This document shows positions 1 through 8,769 of a DNA stretch of 64,000 nt, in pieces. Source of the DNA: Paraburkholderia sp. FT54. GTDB lineage: Bacteria; Pseudomonadota; Gammaproteobacteria; Burkholderiales; Burkholderiaceae. The notes under the pieces were generated by a model. The model did not search any database and was not told the DNA's origin. It saw nothing but the letters and a program-made list of their open reading frames with translations. Location: the NCBI RefSeq assembly GCF_031585635.1, contig NZ_CP134197.1:868001-932000 (forward strand), written 5' to 3'. Position 1 is the stretch's first letter. Every line of letters begins with the position of its first letter. The position numbers and the translations under genes were made by a program.

Positions 1-1
1 A

Positions 2-1045
2 AAGGTCGGTCATTTCCATGCCCGGGCGCTCGCGAAACTCGAGAATTCGGACTTCGTCGCGGTGTGCAGCACCTCTCTCGACCGGGCAAAGGCCTTCGCC
101 CAACAATACGGCGTGCATGCGTACGATAGCGTCGAAGAGATGGTGGAGACCGCGCAGGTCGACGTCGTATGCATCTGCACTCCGCATCCTCAGCACGCTT
201 CCGTTGCGATCGCCGCCTTGAGAAGCGGCTGTCACGTTCTCATCGAGAAGCCCCTCGCTTCGTCGCTCGAAGACTGCGATGCGATCCTCTCATGCGCGGA
301 AGAACACCAGCGTACGGTCGGCGTCGTGTGCCAACGGCGCTTTTATCCGTCCGCGATGCGCATCAAGCAGGCCATCGATGCCGGCAAGATCGGCCGCCCA
401 GTGATCGGCAACGTCGTCATGCTCGGATGGCGCGACCGCCAGTACTACGAGAGCGATCCCTGGCGTGGCTCGTGGGCTGGCGAAGGAGGCGGCGTGCTCG
501 TGAACCAGGCGCCTCATCAGCTCGATCTGCTCCTCTGGTATCTGGGGGATATCGATGAAGTCTACGGAGTATGGAAGAACGTCAACCACGACTACATCGA
601 GGTTGAAGACACCGCAGCGGCCATCGTCAAGTTCAAAAGCGGCGCGATTGCCAACATTCTGGTCAGCAACGCACAGAATCCTGCCTTGTACGGCAAGGTC
701 CATATTCACGGCGACAACGGTGCGTCGGTCGGCGTGCAGACGGACGGGGGCGCGATGTTCATCGCCGGTGTGTCGACCATCACCGAACCGCCTTACAACG
801 ATATCTGGACGATCAAGAACGAAGAAGGGATGCTTGCCGAGTGGAAAAACGCGGATGCGGAGACTTTCAATTCCGAGGATTCCCTGTACTTCTATCACGA
901 GCGACAAATAGATGATTTCCTGACTGCCGTTCTCAACGACACGAAGCCTTTGATCGACGGCCTGGACGGCCGCAAGACCGTAGAACTGTTCACAGCCATC
1001 TATCGCAGCACGCAAAGCAATGCGGTTGTAAAACTCCCACTCTAA
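2..1045 (+). CDS. Gfo/Idh/MocA-family oxidoreductase (5' end cut by window)
   Basis: The reading frame is open from the window edge, so the start codon and the first part of the Rossmann nucleotide-binding motif lie upstream. Visible signatures of the family are the VDVVCICTP stretch followed by H, the EKPLA motif (the family's EKP with the catalytic-site Lys) and a C-terminal GFO_IDH_MocA_C-type domain with GGGVLVNQAPHQLDLL. These enzymes oxidise or reduce sugars, inositols or their derivatives with NAD(P) in the cytosol. The gene is followed after about 80 bases by a sugar-acid-type MFS porter on the same strand, so the two probably form a small uptake and oxidation unit. The substrate cannot be told from the sequence. 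Confidence 0.9.
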   Translation, partial: KVGHFHARALAKLENSDFVAVCSTSLDRAKAFAQQYGVHAYDSVEEMVETAQVDVVCICTPHPQHASVAIAALRSGCHVLIEKPLASSLEDCDAILSCAEEHQRTVGVVCQRRFYPSAMRIKQAIDAGKIGRPVIGNVVMLGWRDRQYYESDPWRGSWAGEGGGVLVNQAPHQLDLLLWYLGDIDEVYGVWKNVNHDYIEVEDTAAAIVKFKSGAIANILVSNAQNPALYGKVHIHGDNGASVGVQTDGGAMFIAGVSTITEPPYNDIWTIKNEEGMLAEWKNADAETFNSEDSLYFYHERQIDDFLTAVLNDTKPLIDGLDGRKTVELFTAIYRSTQSNAVVKLPL

Positions 1046-1126
1046 GCAAAAAAACGAATCGCCGGAGTGCCATGCGGGCAACGCATGTTTGAGCGAGCCT
1101 CCGGCCAGCTTCTTGAATGCGAAATC

Positions 1127-2473
1127 ATGAAAACAACAAGAACCCGATATTTCATCGTCTTTTTACTGTTTGTAGTCACGGCCATCAACTACATGGATCG
1201 TGCGAATCTCTCGATCGCAGGCAGCAGGATCCAGGGGGAATTCGGCCTTTCGCCGACCCAGCTCGGCCTGCTCTTTTCGATGTTCACATGGACTTATGCG
1301 GCCGCCCAACTTCCTGTCGGGTATCTCCTTGATCGAATCGGATCGAGGGTGCTATACGGCAGTGCCATAGTCATCTGGAGCACCTGCACCTTCGCGATGG
1401 GCTTTGCTTCACATCATCTCTTCGCGACCCTGGGCGCCTCGTTTGCGGTGCTGCTGGTCTGCCGCGCCCTGATTGGCCTCGCTGAAGCGCCGTCGTATCT
1501 CTCGAATACGAAGATCGTCGCCAACTGGTTTCCGAAGAACGAACGCGCACGGGCGACCGCGACGTATATCAGTTCGCAATACATCGGTCTCGCCTTGTTC
1601 ACGCCTGTCCTGACTTTTCTGACGAGCCGTTACGGCTGGCAAGCGGTGTTCTATGCAACGGGCGGAGTGGGGATCGTCTTTGGAGTGTACTGGCTGATCG
1701 TTTATCGCGACCCGAAAGACAGCAGGAAAACCGGTCAGGCCGAACTCGACCTTATCAAGGCCGGCGGTGGCTACGGATCTCAGGATCAGGCCGCCGTCAG
1801 CACCGTGGTCGAGAGAGACGACATCCTGTACTTCCTCAAGAACAAAACTGTCTGGGGCCTGTTCATCACGCAGTTCGCCTACAACTCGACGCTGATCTTC
1901 TTCATGACATGGTTCATCGTCTACCTGGAAAAGGCATTGAATCTCACGCTGTCCAAAGCGGGACTCGGCGCATCCATTCCCTATCTCATGGCGATGGTCG
2001 GCATGCTGGCGGGCGGCTTCCTCAGTGACAGCCTCCTGAAAAAAGGTAAATCGGTCACCCTCGCGCGCAAGTTGCCGGTGATCGTTGGGCTCGTATTGAC
2101 GGCCATGATCGTCACCGTCAATTTCTTCGAGGACCAGCCCGTCATTGCGATCGGGATCCTGTCGCTGGCCTTTTTTGGAAACAATGTCGCGAATCTCGGC
2201 TGGGTGGTATTTACGGACGTCATTCCTCGCAATTTCATCGGTACGATGGGCGGCTTCCTGAATCTGTTCGGCAATCTGTCCGGCATTGCCACGCCCATTG
2301 TCTTCGGCATGATTCTGCAGCGTACGCATAGCTTCCACTATGCAATGTGGTACGTCTCGATCGTCGCCGTTGTGGGCATCCTTTCGTATATCTTCCTTGT
2401 CGGCAAAATCGAAATGATCGTGCCGCCGAAAAAGCGCGAGGCGGAAGCGTACCCGGTCACGCAGTCGAACTAG
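1127..2473 (+). CDS. MFS transporter, anion:cation symporter type (sugar acid)
   Basis: A 448-residue inner-membrane porter with twelve predicted hydrophobic segments. The first helix carries INYMDRANLS, typical of the ACS family of the major facilitator superfamily (glucarate, galactonate, hexuronate and tartrate porters). A longer in-frame start exists at 1067, but the protein from there begins with a polar 20-residue extension, and family members begin a few residues before the first helix, so the ATG at 1127 is preferred although no strong Shine-Dalgarno is visible. It directly follows the dehydrogenase at 2-1045 and converges on the dehydratase gene ending at 2525. The substrate is inferred only at the level of sugar acids. 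Confidence 0.88.
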   Translation: MKTTRTRYFIVFLLFVVTAINYMDRANLSIAGSRIQGEFGLSPTQLGLLFSMFTWTYAAAQLPVGYLLDRIGSRVLYGSAIVIWSTCTFAMGFASHHLFATLGASFAVLLVCRALIGLAEAPSYLSNTKIVANWFPKNERARATATYISSQYIGLALFTPVLTFLTSRYGWQAVFYATGGVGIVFGVYWLIVYRDPKDSRKTGQAELDLIKAGGGYGSQDQAAVSTVVERDDILYFLKNKTVWGLFITQFAYNSTLIFFMTWFIVYLEKALNLTLSKAGLGASIPYLMAMVGMLAGGFLSDSLLKKGKSVTLARKLPVIVGLVLTAMIVTVNFFEDQPVIAIGILSLAFFGNNVANLGWVVFTDVIPRNFIGTMGGFLNLFGNLSGIATPIVFGMILQRTHSFHYAMWYVSIVAVVGILSYIFLVGKIEMIVPPKKREAEAYPVTQSN

Positions 2474-2524
2474 GCTCAAGAGAACGACTAACGCAGGCCG
2501 AGCGAGGGGAACGCAAACGCCACC

Positions 2525-4090
2525 TTATGTGATGGCGCCAATCTGCCAGGGCACGAATTCATTCTGGCCGTATCCGTGAATCTCGCTTTTCGACGCCTGG
2601 CCCGACGCGGTCGCGAGCATGAGCTGGAAGATTTCTTCACCGAGTTCGTCGACCGTTCGTTCGCCGTCGAGAATCGACCCGCAATTCAGGTCGATGTCCT
2701 CTTCCTGGCGCAGCCACAAAGCGGTATTGGTTCCCAGCTTCAACGACGGCGACGGCGCGCAACCATACGCGGAGCCTCGGCCAGTCGTGAAGCAGATCAG
2801 GTTTGCTCCACCCGCGACCTGCCCGGTCGCCGAAACCGGATCATAGCCCGGCGTGTCCATGAAAACGAGACCATGGGTACGAACCAGTTCGGCGTACCGG
2901 TACACGTCGACGAGATTGGTCGTGCCACCTTTCGCCACGGCGCCAAGCGACTTTTCGAGAATCGTTGTCAGCCCACCGGCCTTGTTCCCGGCCGATGGAT
3001 TGTTGTTCAGATCGGCATTCATGCGCGCGCAGTAACTTTCCCACCAATGAATCCGTTCGATGAGCTTTTCGCCGACTTCACGAGACACGGCCCGGCGCGT
3101 CAATAGATGTTCTGCGCCGTAAACCTCGGGGGTTTCGGAAAGAATCGCCGTTCCGCCCTGCAACACCAGACGATCGACTGCCGCGCCGAGCGCCGGATTT
3201 GCAGTAATGCCGGAATAGCCATCCGAGCCGCCGCATTGCAAACCGATCACCAGATGCTTTGCATCGACAGGCTCGCGCTGCACGTTGTTCGCTTCCACGA
3301 GCATTGCCTTGACCTGTTCGATGCCCGCCGCCACCGTGCGCGCCGTACCGCCGGTCGCCTGAATGGTCATCGTCTTCAGCGCTGCGCCTGGTGTAAGACC
3401 CTGGCTTTGCACAAGCCGGTCGATCTGATTGGTTTCGCAGCCCAGCCCCACGATCAGTACGCCGGCGAAATTAGGATGCCGTGCGTAACCGCCGAGGGTG
3501 CGCCGGATCATATCCAGCGCTTCGCCTTCGGAATCGATCGCGCAGCCTTGAGCGTGCGTCAGCGCGATCACGCCGTCGACGTTTGGATAGTCCGCAAGCG
3601 CTTGCGGGTGGATATCGCGACGAAAATAATCGGCAATGGCGCGAGCCGCCGTCGCGGAGCAATTCACCGAGGTCAGAATGCCGATGTAGTTGCGCGTCGC
3701 GACACGCCCGTCGGCGCGTACTATGCCCATGAATCGTGCCGACGCTGCAGGCGTCAGCTCGGGCTTCACGTCCGCGCCGAACGCGTAGTCTCGATCGAAG
3801 CCGCCCATGGCAAGGTTATGGGTGTGCACATGCTCTCCGGCTTCGATGCCACGTGTCGCAAAGCCGATGATCTGGCCGTAGCGCCGTACCAGTGCACCCG
3901 CTTCGATAGCGTGGACGGCAAGCTTATGACCCGCCGGGATCAACCCCCGTACGGCGAGACTGCCGCGGATACGCATGCCCGCGACAAGCTGGTGCCGCGC
4001 GATGACGACATCGTCATCGGGATGCAGTTGCACGATCGGCTCTACGGTTGCCGAAGCATCGGCGATTGCGTTTTCAGCGTCGAATGTCAT
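2525..4090 (-). CDS. UxaA/GarD-family altronate/galactarate dehydratase
   Basis: 521 residues, the full length of the two-domain GarD/UxaA family (E. coli GarD is about 523). An N-terminal SAF-like domain occupies about residues 18-100 and the large C-terminal domain the rest. Conserved landmarks include the YPNVDGVIALTHAQGC region, GLGCETNQ, GLQCGGSDGYSGITANPA and FTTGRGS, all shared with iron-dependent aldarate/altronate dehydratases that make 2-keto-3-deoxy acids. GGAGG lies 8 bases before the ATG. The start overlaps by ATGA the stop of a 43-codon ORF (4087-4218), and the gene sits in one operon with an MFS porter and an XylX-like dehydratase. A paralogue lies at 56578-58125. The family is certain; galactarate against altronate or another sugar acid is not. 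Confidence 0.88.
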   Translation of the reverse strand: MTFDAENAIADASATVEPIVQLHPDDDVVIARHQLVAGMRIRGSLAVRGLIPAGHKLAVHAIEAGALVRRYGQIIGFATRGIEAGEHVHTHNLAMGGFDRDYAFGADVKPELTPAASARFMGIVRADGRVATRNYIGILTSVNCSATAARAIADYFRRDIHPQALADYPNVDGVIALTHAQGCAIDSEGEALDMIRRTLGGYARHPNFAGVLIVGLGCETNQIDRLVQSQGLTPGAALKTMTIQATGGTARTVAAGIEQVKAMLVEANNVQREPVDAKHLVIGLQCGGSDGYSGITANPALGAAVDRLVLQGGTAILSETPEVYGAEHLLTRRAVSREVGEKLIERIHWWESYCARMNADLNNNPSAGNKAGGLTTILEKSLGAVAKGGTTNLVDVYRYAELVRTHGLVFMDTPGYDPVSATGQVAGGANLICFTTGRGSAYGCAPSPSLKLGTNTALWLRQEEDIDLNCGSILDGERTVDELGEEIFQLMLATASGQASKSEIHGYGQNEFVPWQIGAIT

Positions 4091-4218
4091 GACGCGGCCT
4101 CCTCGATCCGCACTGCGCGCACTGCCGCGCCGGCTGGCGCATCAAGCCTGAAGAGCGGAGTATTCGATGCGCAATCGCTGCGCCGTCCGTCGATGAAATG
4201 ATGTCCGAGAAAGCTCAT
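4087..4218 (-). CDS. 43-residue ORF coupled to the dehydratase start; possible aldehyde dehydrogenase remnant
   Basis: An ATG at 4218 opens a 43-codon frame whose TGA overlaps the ATG of the next gene by the four bases ATGA, the usual arrangement for translational coupling. The first residues (SFLGHHFIDGRRS) resemble the N-terminal beta-hairpin of aldehyde dehydrogenases, which often read HFIxGxxV, and a ketoglutarate-semialdehyde dehydrogenase would fit this operon. It may therefore be the head of a deleted dehydrogenase gene, kept because it drives translation of the dehydratase. It could also simply be a leader ORF. The similarity was judged by eye from a short stretch. Confidence 0.4.
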   Translation of the reverse strand: MSFLGHHFIDGRRSDCASNTPLFRLDAPAGAAVRAVRIEEAAS

Positions 4219-4260
4219 GTGAATTTCCGGTTAAATCGTGCGCAGCGTGGCCGCATGCGC

Positions 4261-5598
4261 CTAGCGAAGCGTCGCTTCGGGCGAGCCTAGCGGCGCTCCG
4301 GTTACGCGGCGTGAATGCACGCCGATGCTCAGAAGCAGAAGCACGCCGATGACACCTGCCAATGCCAGGGTGAACATGCCAGCACGTGGGCTATGGAAGA
4401 GCGTCTCCACCGCCGTCTTCAGAGTCGGCGCGATGAAGCCGCCGAGATTGCCGAGCGCGCCGATCATTGCAATGCCGCTCGCTGCCGCGGTGCCGCTCAG
4501 GTAGGCCGTCGGCAAGGTCCAGAAGAGCGGTTGAACGACAACGAAGCCCACCGTCGCGATACAGAATGCGACGAGCACGGGTCCGGTGTGGTTACCGAGG
4601 GTCGACAATGCTATCCCTGCTGCGGCGGCCGCCAGCATCGCGGCGGCAACCTGCCGATGCTTCCCGTTCGCGTCCGCATAGCCAGTGATAAAGCGCAGTG
4701 CGATGAGTGCGCACAGCCAGGGAATGGCGGTCAGTAGCCCGACCTTCGAGCCGATGGCGGTACCGGTCAGCTCCGAGATCCGCGTCGGCAGATAGAAAAT
4801 GACGCCATACACGCTGACCTGAATGGCGAAATAAATCGACACAAAGCGAAGCACGTTCCAGTTGCGCAGTGCGCTCAGCGCGGTAGCCGGGCCATGCGCG
4901 ACCTTGTGCCGGTCTTCCGCTGCGATGGCGTTTTCCAGGGCGTCTTTTTCGGCCGGCGTCAGCCACTTCGCGTGGCGCGGTTTGCTGACCAGATAGAAGA
5001 ACGCAATGATGCCGACAACTGACGCAGCAAGACCTTCGATGAGGAACATCCATTGCCAGTTGTGCAGCCCGAGACGGCCACCCATGACTTCCATCAAATA
5101 GCCCGACAGCGGACTCCCCAGCACGAGCGCCACCGGTAAACCGAAGTAGTAGATGCCTAGCGCCTTGCCGCGTTCGCGTGCGGGGAACCAGTACGTGGAA
5201 TAGAGGATGACGCCCGGCGAAAAACCCGCTTCGGCGACGCCCAGAATGAAACGCAGTGCATAGAACGAGGTCTCGTTGTGCGCGAACATCATCGCCGCCG
5301 AGGCAAGCCCCCAGGTGACCATGATGCGGCTCAGCCAGAGCTTCGCACCCACCCGATGCAGCATCAGATTGCTCGGGATCTCGAAGACCGCATAGCCGAT
5401 GAAAAAGATCCCGGCGCCGAGCGCAAATGCCGCGTTGCCGATATTCGAATCGACTTGAAGGGCCTGTTTGACAAACCCCACGTTCGAACGGTCGAGCATC
5501 GATAGCGCAAACATCAGCGCGAGGAAGGGCGCGAGGCGCAGGCGCGCCTTGCGCACCGCGCTTTGCAACGGCTCTTGTGCAACGTGTTGAGTCTGCAT
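4261..5598 (-). CDS. MFS transporter, sugar-acid (ACS) type
   Basis: 445 residues with the twelve-helix pattern of the major facilitator superfamily. MLDRSNVGFVKQAL in helix 1 and FFIGYAVFEIPSNLMLHRVGA in helix 2 and its loop match the ACS family of tartrate, phthalate and glucarate porters. The start has AAGGAG 9 bases upstream. It is the middle gene of the minus-strand operon that runs from the FAH-fold gene (5670-6890) to the UxaA/GarD dehydratase (2525-4090), so it probably imports the acid that these enzymes process. A LysR gene is divergent at the head of the operon. Confidence 0.88.
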   Translation of the reverse strand: MQTQHVAQEPLQSAVRKARLRLAPFLALMFALSMLDRSNVGFVKQALQVDSNIGNAAFALGAGIFFIGYAVFEIPSNLMLHRVGAKLWLSRIMVTWGLASAAMMFAHNETSFYALRFILGVAEAGFSPGVILYSTYWFPARERGKALGIYYFGLPVALVLGSPLSGYLMEVMGGRLGLHNWQWMFLIEGLAASVVGIIAFFYLVSKPRHAKWLTPAEKDALENAIAAEDRHKVAHGPATALSALRNWNVLRFVSIYFAIQVSVYGVIFYLPTRISELTGTAIGSKVGLLTAIPWLCALIALRFITGYADANGKHRQVAAAMLAAAAAGIALSTLGNHTGPVLVAFCIATVGFVVVQPLFWTLPTAYLSGTAAASGIAMIGALGNLGGFIAPTLKTAVETLFHSPRAGMFTLALAGVIGVLLLLSIGVHSRRVTGAPLGSPEATLR

Positions 5599-5669
5599 CT
5601 CGTCTGTCTCCTTGAGGAAGCCGGGTATGCCGGTCTGTTATGGCGGGTCGCAGCGGGTTCGGATGCCGA

Positions 5670-6890
5670 TCAGAGAGCCGTTGCGCCGAGCAGTCCTCGT
5701 GCAGCAAGATTCGCCATCAGCGCGCGCACGCCGAAGGTCCACGGCTCGATGCGGTCGCTGTAATTCACCCGGTTGACCAGCGTGCCGAGCTGCCGGCTCG
5801 AAATCTTCACGATATCGCCCAGCTTGTGCGTGAAGCCCGCGCCAGCGGCATCGCGGTCTTCGATCGGTGCAAATAGCGTCCCGAGGAACAGCAGCGCGCC
5901 ATCGGGGTATTGATGTGTCGCACTGATCGTCTGCGAAACGAGGTCGAGTGGATCGCGCGTGATCTGATCCATTGAACTCCTGCCTCGCAGCACATAACCG
6001 TCGCTGCCCTCAACGCGCAAATCGACCGTCGCGCGGCGCACATCGCCGATCGAGAAAGTCTCGTCGAACAGCCGCAGGAAAGGCCCAATCGCACACGAGC
6101 CGTTGTTGTCCTTCGCCTTGCCGAGCAGAAGCGCACTGCGTCCTTCGAAGTCGCGCAAATTAACGTCGTTGCCCAAGGTCGCGCCGAGCGTGCGGCCGCG
6201 GCTGTCGATCGACAGCACGATTTCCGGCTCCGGGTTGTTCCACACCGAATTCGGATGCAGCCCGATCTCCGTGCCCGTACCCAAAGCTGACAACACCGGC
6301 GCTTTTGTAAAGACCTCCGCGTCAGGGCCGATTCCGACTTCCAGGTATTGGGACCATAGCCCCTGCTCGATTAGCAGCGCCTTCAATTCGCGTGCCTCGG
6401 CGGAGTCCGGCCGGATGCTCGTGAGACTATCACCGACCAGCGACCTGATCTGCTCCCGCACGCGCACCGCGCCTTGCGGATCGCCCTTGGCCTGCTCCTC
6501 GATCACGCGTTCAAGCAGGCTCGCCGCAAAGGTCACCCCTGCTGCCTTGATGACCTGCAGATCGCAAGGCGCGAGCAGATGGACGCGCTCCGGGTCGCGC
6601 ACCGTAGCGCCGGCCGCATCGGCCGTATTGGCGATGATCGTGTCCAGCCCGCCGATCCAGCGGCCACTTGCGGCTCGCACCGTCGTGACCGGATCGTCCC
6701 GCTCCAGCAGGCTGCTGATGGTCGGTGCCGCATCGGAAATGTCGAACACGCCATCGGCGCGCAAGACAACGACAGCGGGACCAGCGGGCATTGATTTCGT
6801 GGCGGGAACCCAGGCGCGGCCGACAAGTGTGCCGGACAACCCGTCCGACGGAAGCGTGTCCGCAACGCTGAGTGAAAGCGAGGATGTCAT
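5670..6890 (-). CDS. FAH-fold 2-keto-3-deoxy sugar acid dehydratase, XylX-like
   Basis: 406 residues. From memory the protein closely parallels Caulobacter XylX and other 2-keto-3-deoxy-pentonate dehydratases of the fumarylacetoacetase superfamily: KAAGVTFAASLLERVIEE, WSQYLEVGIGPDAEVFTK, WNNPEPEIVL, LGNDVNLRDFEGRSALLLGK and the C-terminal HQYPDGALLFLGTLFAP are in the expected order. These enzymes convert a 2-keto-3-deoxy acid to a semialdehyde such as 2-oxoglutarate semialdehyde. The start at 6890 is chosen because GGAGACAGAC lies directly before its ATG; a GTG at 6902 is less likely. It heads an operon with an MFS porter and a UxaA/GarD dehydratase. The exact substrate (xylonate-, arabinonate- or hexarate-derived) is an inference. 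Confidence 0.82.
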   Translation of the reverse strand: MTSSLSLSVADTLPSDGLSGTLVGRAWVPATKSMPAGPAVVVLRADGVFDISDAAPTISSLLERDDPVTTVRAASGRWIGGLDTIIANTADAAGATVRDPERVHLLAPCDLQVIKAAGVTFAASLLERVIEEQAKGDPQGAVRVREQIRSLVGDSLTSIRPDSAEARELKALLIEQGLWSQYLEVGIGPDAEVFTKAPVLSALGTGTEIGLHPNSVWNNPEPEIVLSIDSRGRTLGATLGNDVNLRDFEGRSALLLGKAKDNNGSCAIGPFLRLFDETFSIGDVRRATVDLRVEGSDGYVLRGRSSMDQITRDPLDLVSQTISATHQYPDGALLFLGTLFAPIEDRDAAGAGFTHKLGDIVKISSRQLGTLVNRVNYSDRIEPWTFGVRALMANLAARGLLGATAL

Positions 6891-6952
6891 GTCTGTCTCC
6901 ACAGATGTTTGTCTGGCGCGCGTGGCTTACCGCTAGTCCGCACATTGATTCG

Positions 6953-6976
6953 CTCAGCTGCAACCTCAGCTGCAAC
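6953..6976. promoter_or_regulatory. Perfect 12-bp tandem repeat in the divergent FAH/LysR promoter region
   Basis: The unit CTCAGCTGCAAC occurs twice without a gap, and each copy contains the palindrome CAGCTG, so two symmetric hexamers are 12 bases apart. It lies between the divergent starts at 6890 and 7061, where the LysR protein would be expected to bind. That it is the operator is an inference from position. Confidence 0.4.
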
Positions 6977-7060
6977 TTTAGGCAGCCAGCCGATAAACAT
7001 CCAATCTCTTATTCAGTACAATCGATTCCATCCGGTTATGAGTTCTTGCGTGTTTACCCC

Positions 7061-8050
7061 ATGCCCAGACAATTTACGGTGCGTGCGTCGAGCGTCCTGG
7101 CAAGGCTGCGCTTCAGACATCTTCAACTGCTCGATGCGCTCGGACGCACGCACAACTTGCGCATCGCAGCCGAACAGATGCTCATCACCCAACCCGCGGC
7201 GACAAAAATCCTGAGTGACATCGAATCGATGTTCGGGGCACAGTTGTTCGAACGACTACCGCGGGAAATGCGCCCAACCGATCTCGGCGTATTGGCCATG
7301 CGCTATGCGACCACTGCGGTCGCCGATCTGGGCAAGTTCGTGAACGAGTTCAGCACCTTGAGCGAGGGCGGCTACGGTCATCTCACCGTGGGCGCCATCT
7401 CGGCTTCGGCCGCTCAGGTGGTGACCACCGGCATCAGGGAGATCCGCGAGCAGCGGCCGCAACTGGTCATCAAACTCGTCGAACAAAGCAGTGACCAGCT
7501 CGCGATCTGGCTCGAGGAAAGGAAGCTGGACGTGATGGTCGGCCGGCTGACGGAGCCGCGCCATCAAGTACTGTTTGACTTCGAGGTGCTGTCTGGGGAA
7601 CCGGTCTGGGTGGTCGTCGGACAGCATCATCCGTTGCTGCGGCAGCGGCGGCTGGAGTTGGCCGATCTTGGCGCGTGGCCATGGATTCTCTATCCGCAAG
7701 CAACGGCAATCCGGCACCTGTTCGACGAAACGTTCGCCGGCGCGGGCATTCCCGCGCCGGTGGGCATGGTGGAAACACCTTCGATCTTTTCGACACTGGA
7801 ACTGTTGCAGGCGACCGACATGATCTCGCTGCAACCGCGTGCCGCCGTCGAAAAATATGTGAGCAAGGGGCTGCTCGGGCACTTGCCCGTTCCCATCAAG
7901 CGCACCATGACGAGCTACGGAATCGTCACGCGCAAGTACGAGGCGCCGTCGCAGCCCATGCAGGAATTCATTGCCATTCTGCGTTCGGTTGCCGGACGTG
8001 TGGGCGATCAGGTGCTTCCAACGCGCGACGGATCGCGTGAGTCGACGTGA
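7061..8050 (+). CDS. LysR-family transcriptional regulator
   Basis: 329 residues from the ATG at 7061; longer in-frame starts run back into the divergent gene and lack family similarity. The N-terminal winged helix-turn-helix (about residues 12-72) reads RFRHLQLLDALGRTHNLRIAAEQ and then ITQPAATKILSDIE, close to the GbpR/CbbR-like subgroup in which T-Q-P-A replaces the usual TQPALS. A periplasmic-binding-protein-like effector domain follows (about 95-310). No clear Shine-Dalgarno precedes this start. Divergent from the XylX-like, MFS and dehydratase operon, it is probably its activator, answering to a sugar acid or keto acid. Confidence 0.88.
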   Translation: MPRQFTVRASSVLARLRFRHLQLLDALGRTHNLRIAAEQMLITQPAATKILSDIESMFGAQLFERLPREMRPTDLGVLAMRYATTAVADLGKFVNEFSTLSEGGYGHLTVGAISASAAQVVTTGIREIREQRPQLVIKLVEQSSDQLAIWLEERKLDVMVGRLTEPRHQVLFDFEVLSGEPVWVVVGQHHPLLRQRRLELADLGAWPWILYPQATAIRHLFDETFAGAGIPAPVGMVETPSIFSTLELLQATDMISLQPRAAVEKYVSKGLLGHLPVPIKRTMTSYGIVTRKYEAPSQPMQEFIAILRSVAGRVGDQVLPTRDGSREST

Positions 8051-8769
8051 CGACACGAGCCGACGAAAGTCGCTTTCTGGTCCATTTGTTTTGCACACAA
8101 CTGTTTTGTGAAAAACGTCGCTTCTACGGTGACGTCCATCTTGAATGATGTGACCGTGACGTGAACATCTCATCTCCAGAATTGAAGTCGGCTCCTTGAA
8201 TGCCACTCAGCGCAGGTGTCCGGTGCGCATGTGGACCTCTTCGAACAATTGGTAATAAAAAACGCTGACGCTTCATCCTTCGCGGGAAACGACACGCTTG
8301 CGCCGGTGTCCCGTTCTTGCCAGACATCGCTCTCTCCAGCAACGACAAGGTATTCCCGGTTTGCGCGAGCAAAGTGAAATGAGTTCACTGGGCATCTATC
8401 TATGCCTCGCGTCTTATTTGTCCTTCAGCAGGAATGCCGAGCTTTGTGTACATTCGCGCTTGAGTTGAGTTGGGCACATCGGCATGTGTCCTGAGGCAAC
8501 TCTCTTCGTTGCGCAATCTTTCTCTTCCACGCGGGCAATTGAAAGATGCGTGCAAGCTTTTTGACTGATCGTAAGCAACAAAAAAGTCATTCTCAACCGA
8601 AGTAGATCATGCGTAGCCCTAGTCAATATTCCGTCAAGGTCGCACATGCTGCCGGCTCGAGCGCGCCCTGCGCCGGTTGCAGGTACAAGCACGTGGCCGC
8701 CGGACATCGCACACCGCGCTAGCCACCACCAAGACACGCTCACGTTTTCCCCCAAGCTCTGGAATTCTC
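8051..8769. other. 719-bp non-coding stretch upstream of the efflux operon
   Basis: No convincing gene was found on either strand: the short frames here lack ribosome binding sites and any recognisable protein pattern. The stretch is more A/T-rich than its surroundings, especially at about 8080-8110 and 8560-8600, and presumably holds the promoter of the RND operon, including a TTGACT hexamer near 8570 without a good matching -10 box. Confidence 0.5.

Noticed and set aside
8414..8755. Minus-strand frame of 113 codons upstream of the efflux operon
   Set aside because: No ribosome binding site and no protein pattern; it overlaps the likely promoter region.
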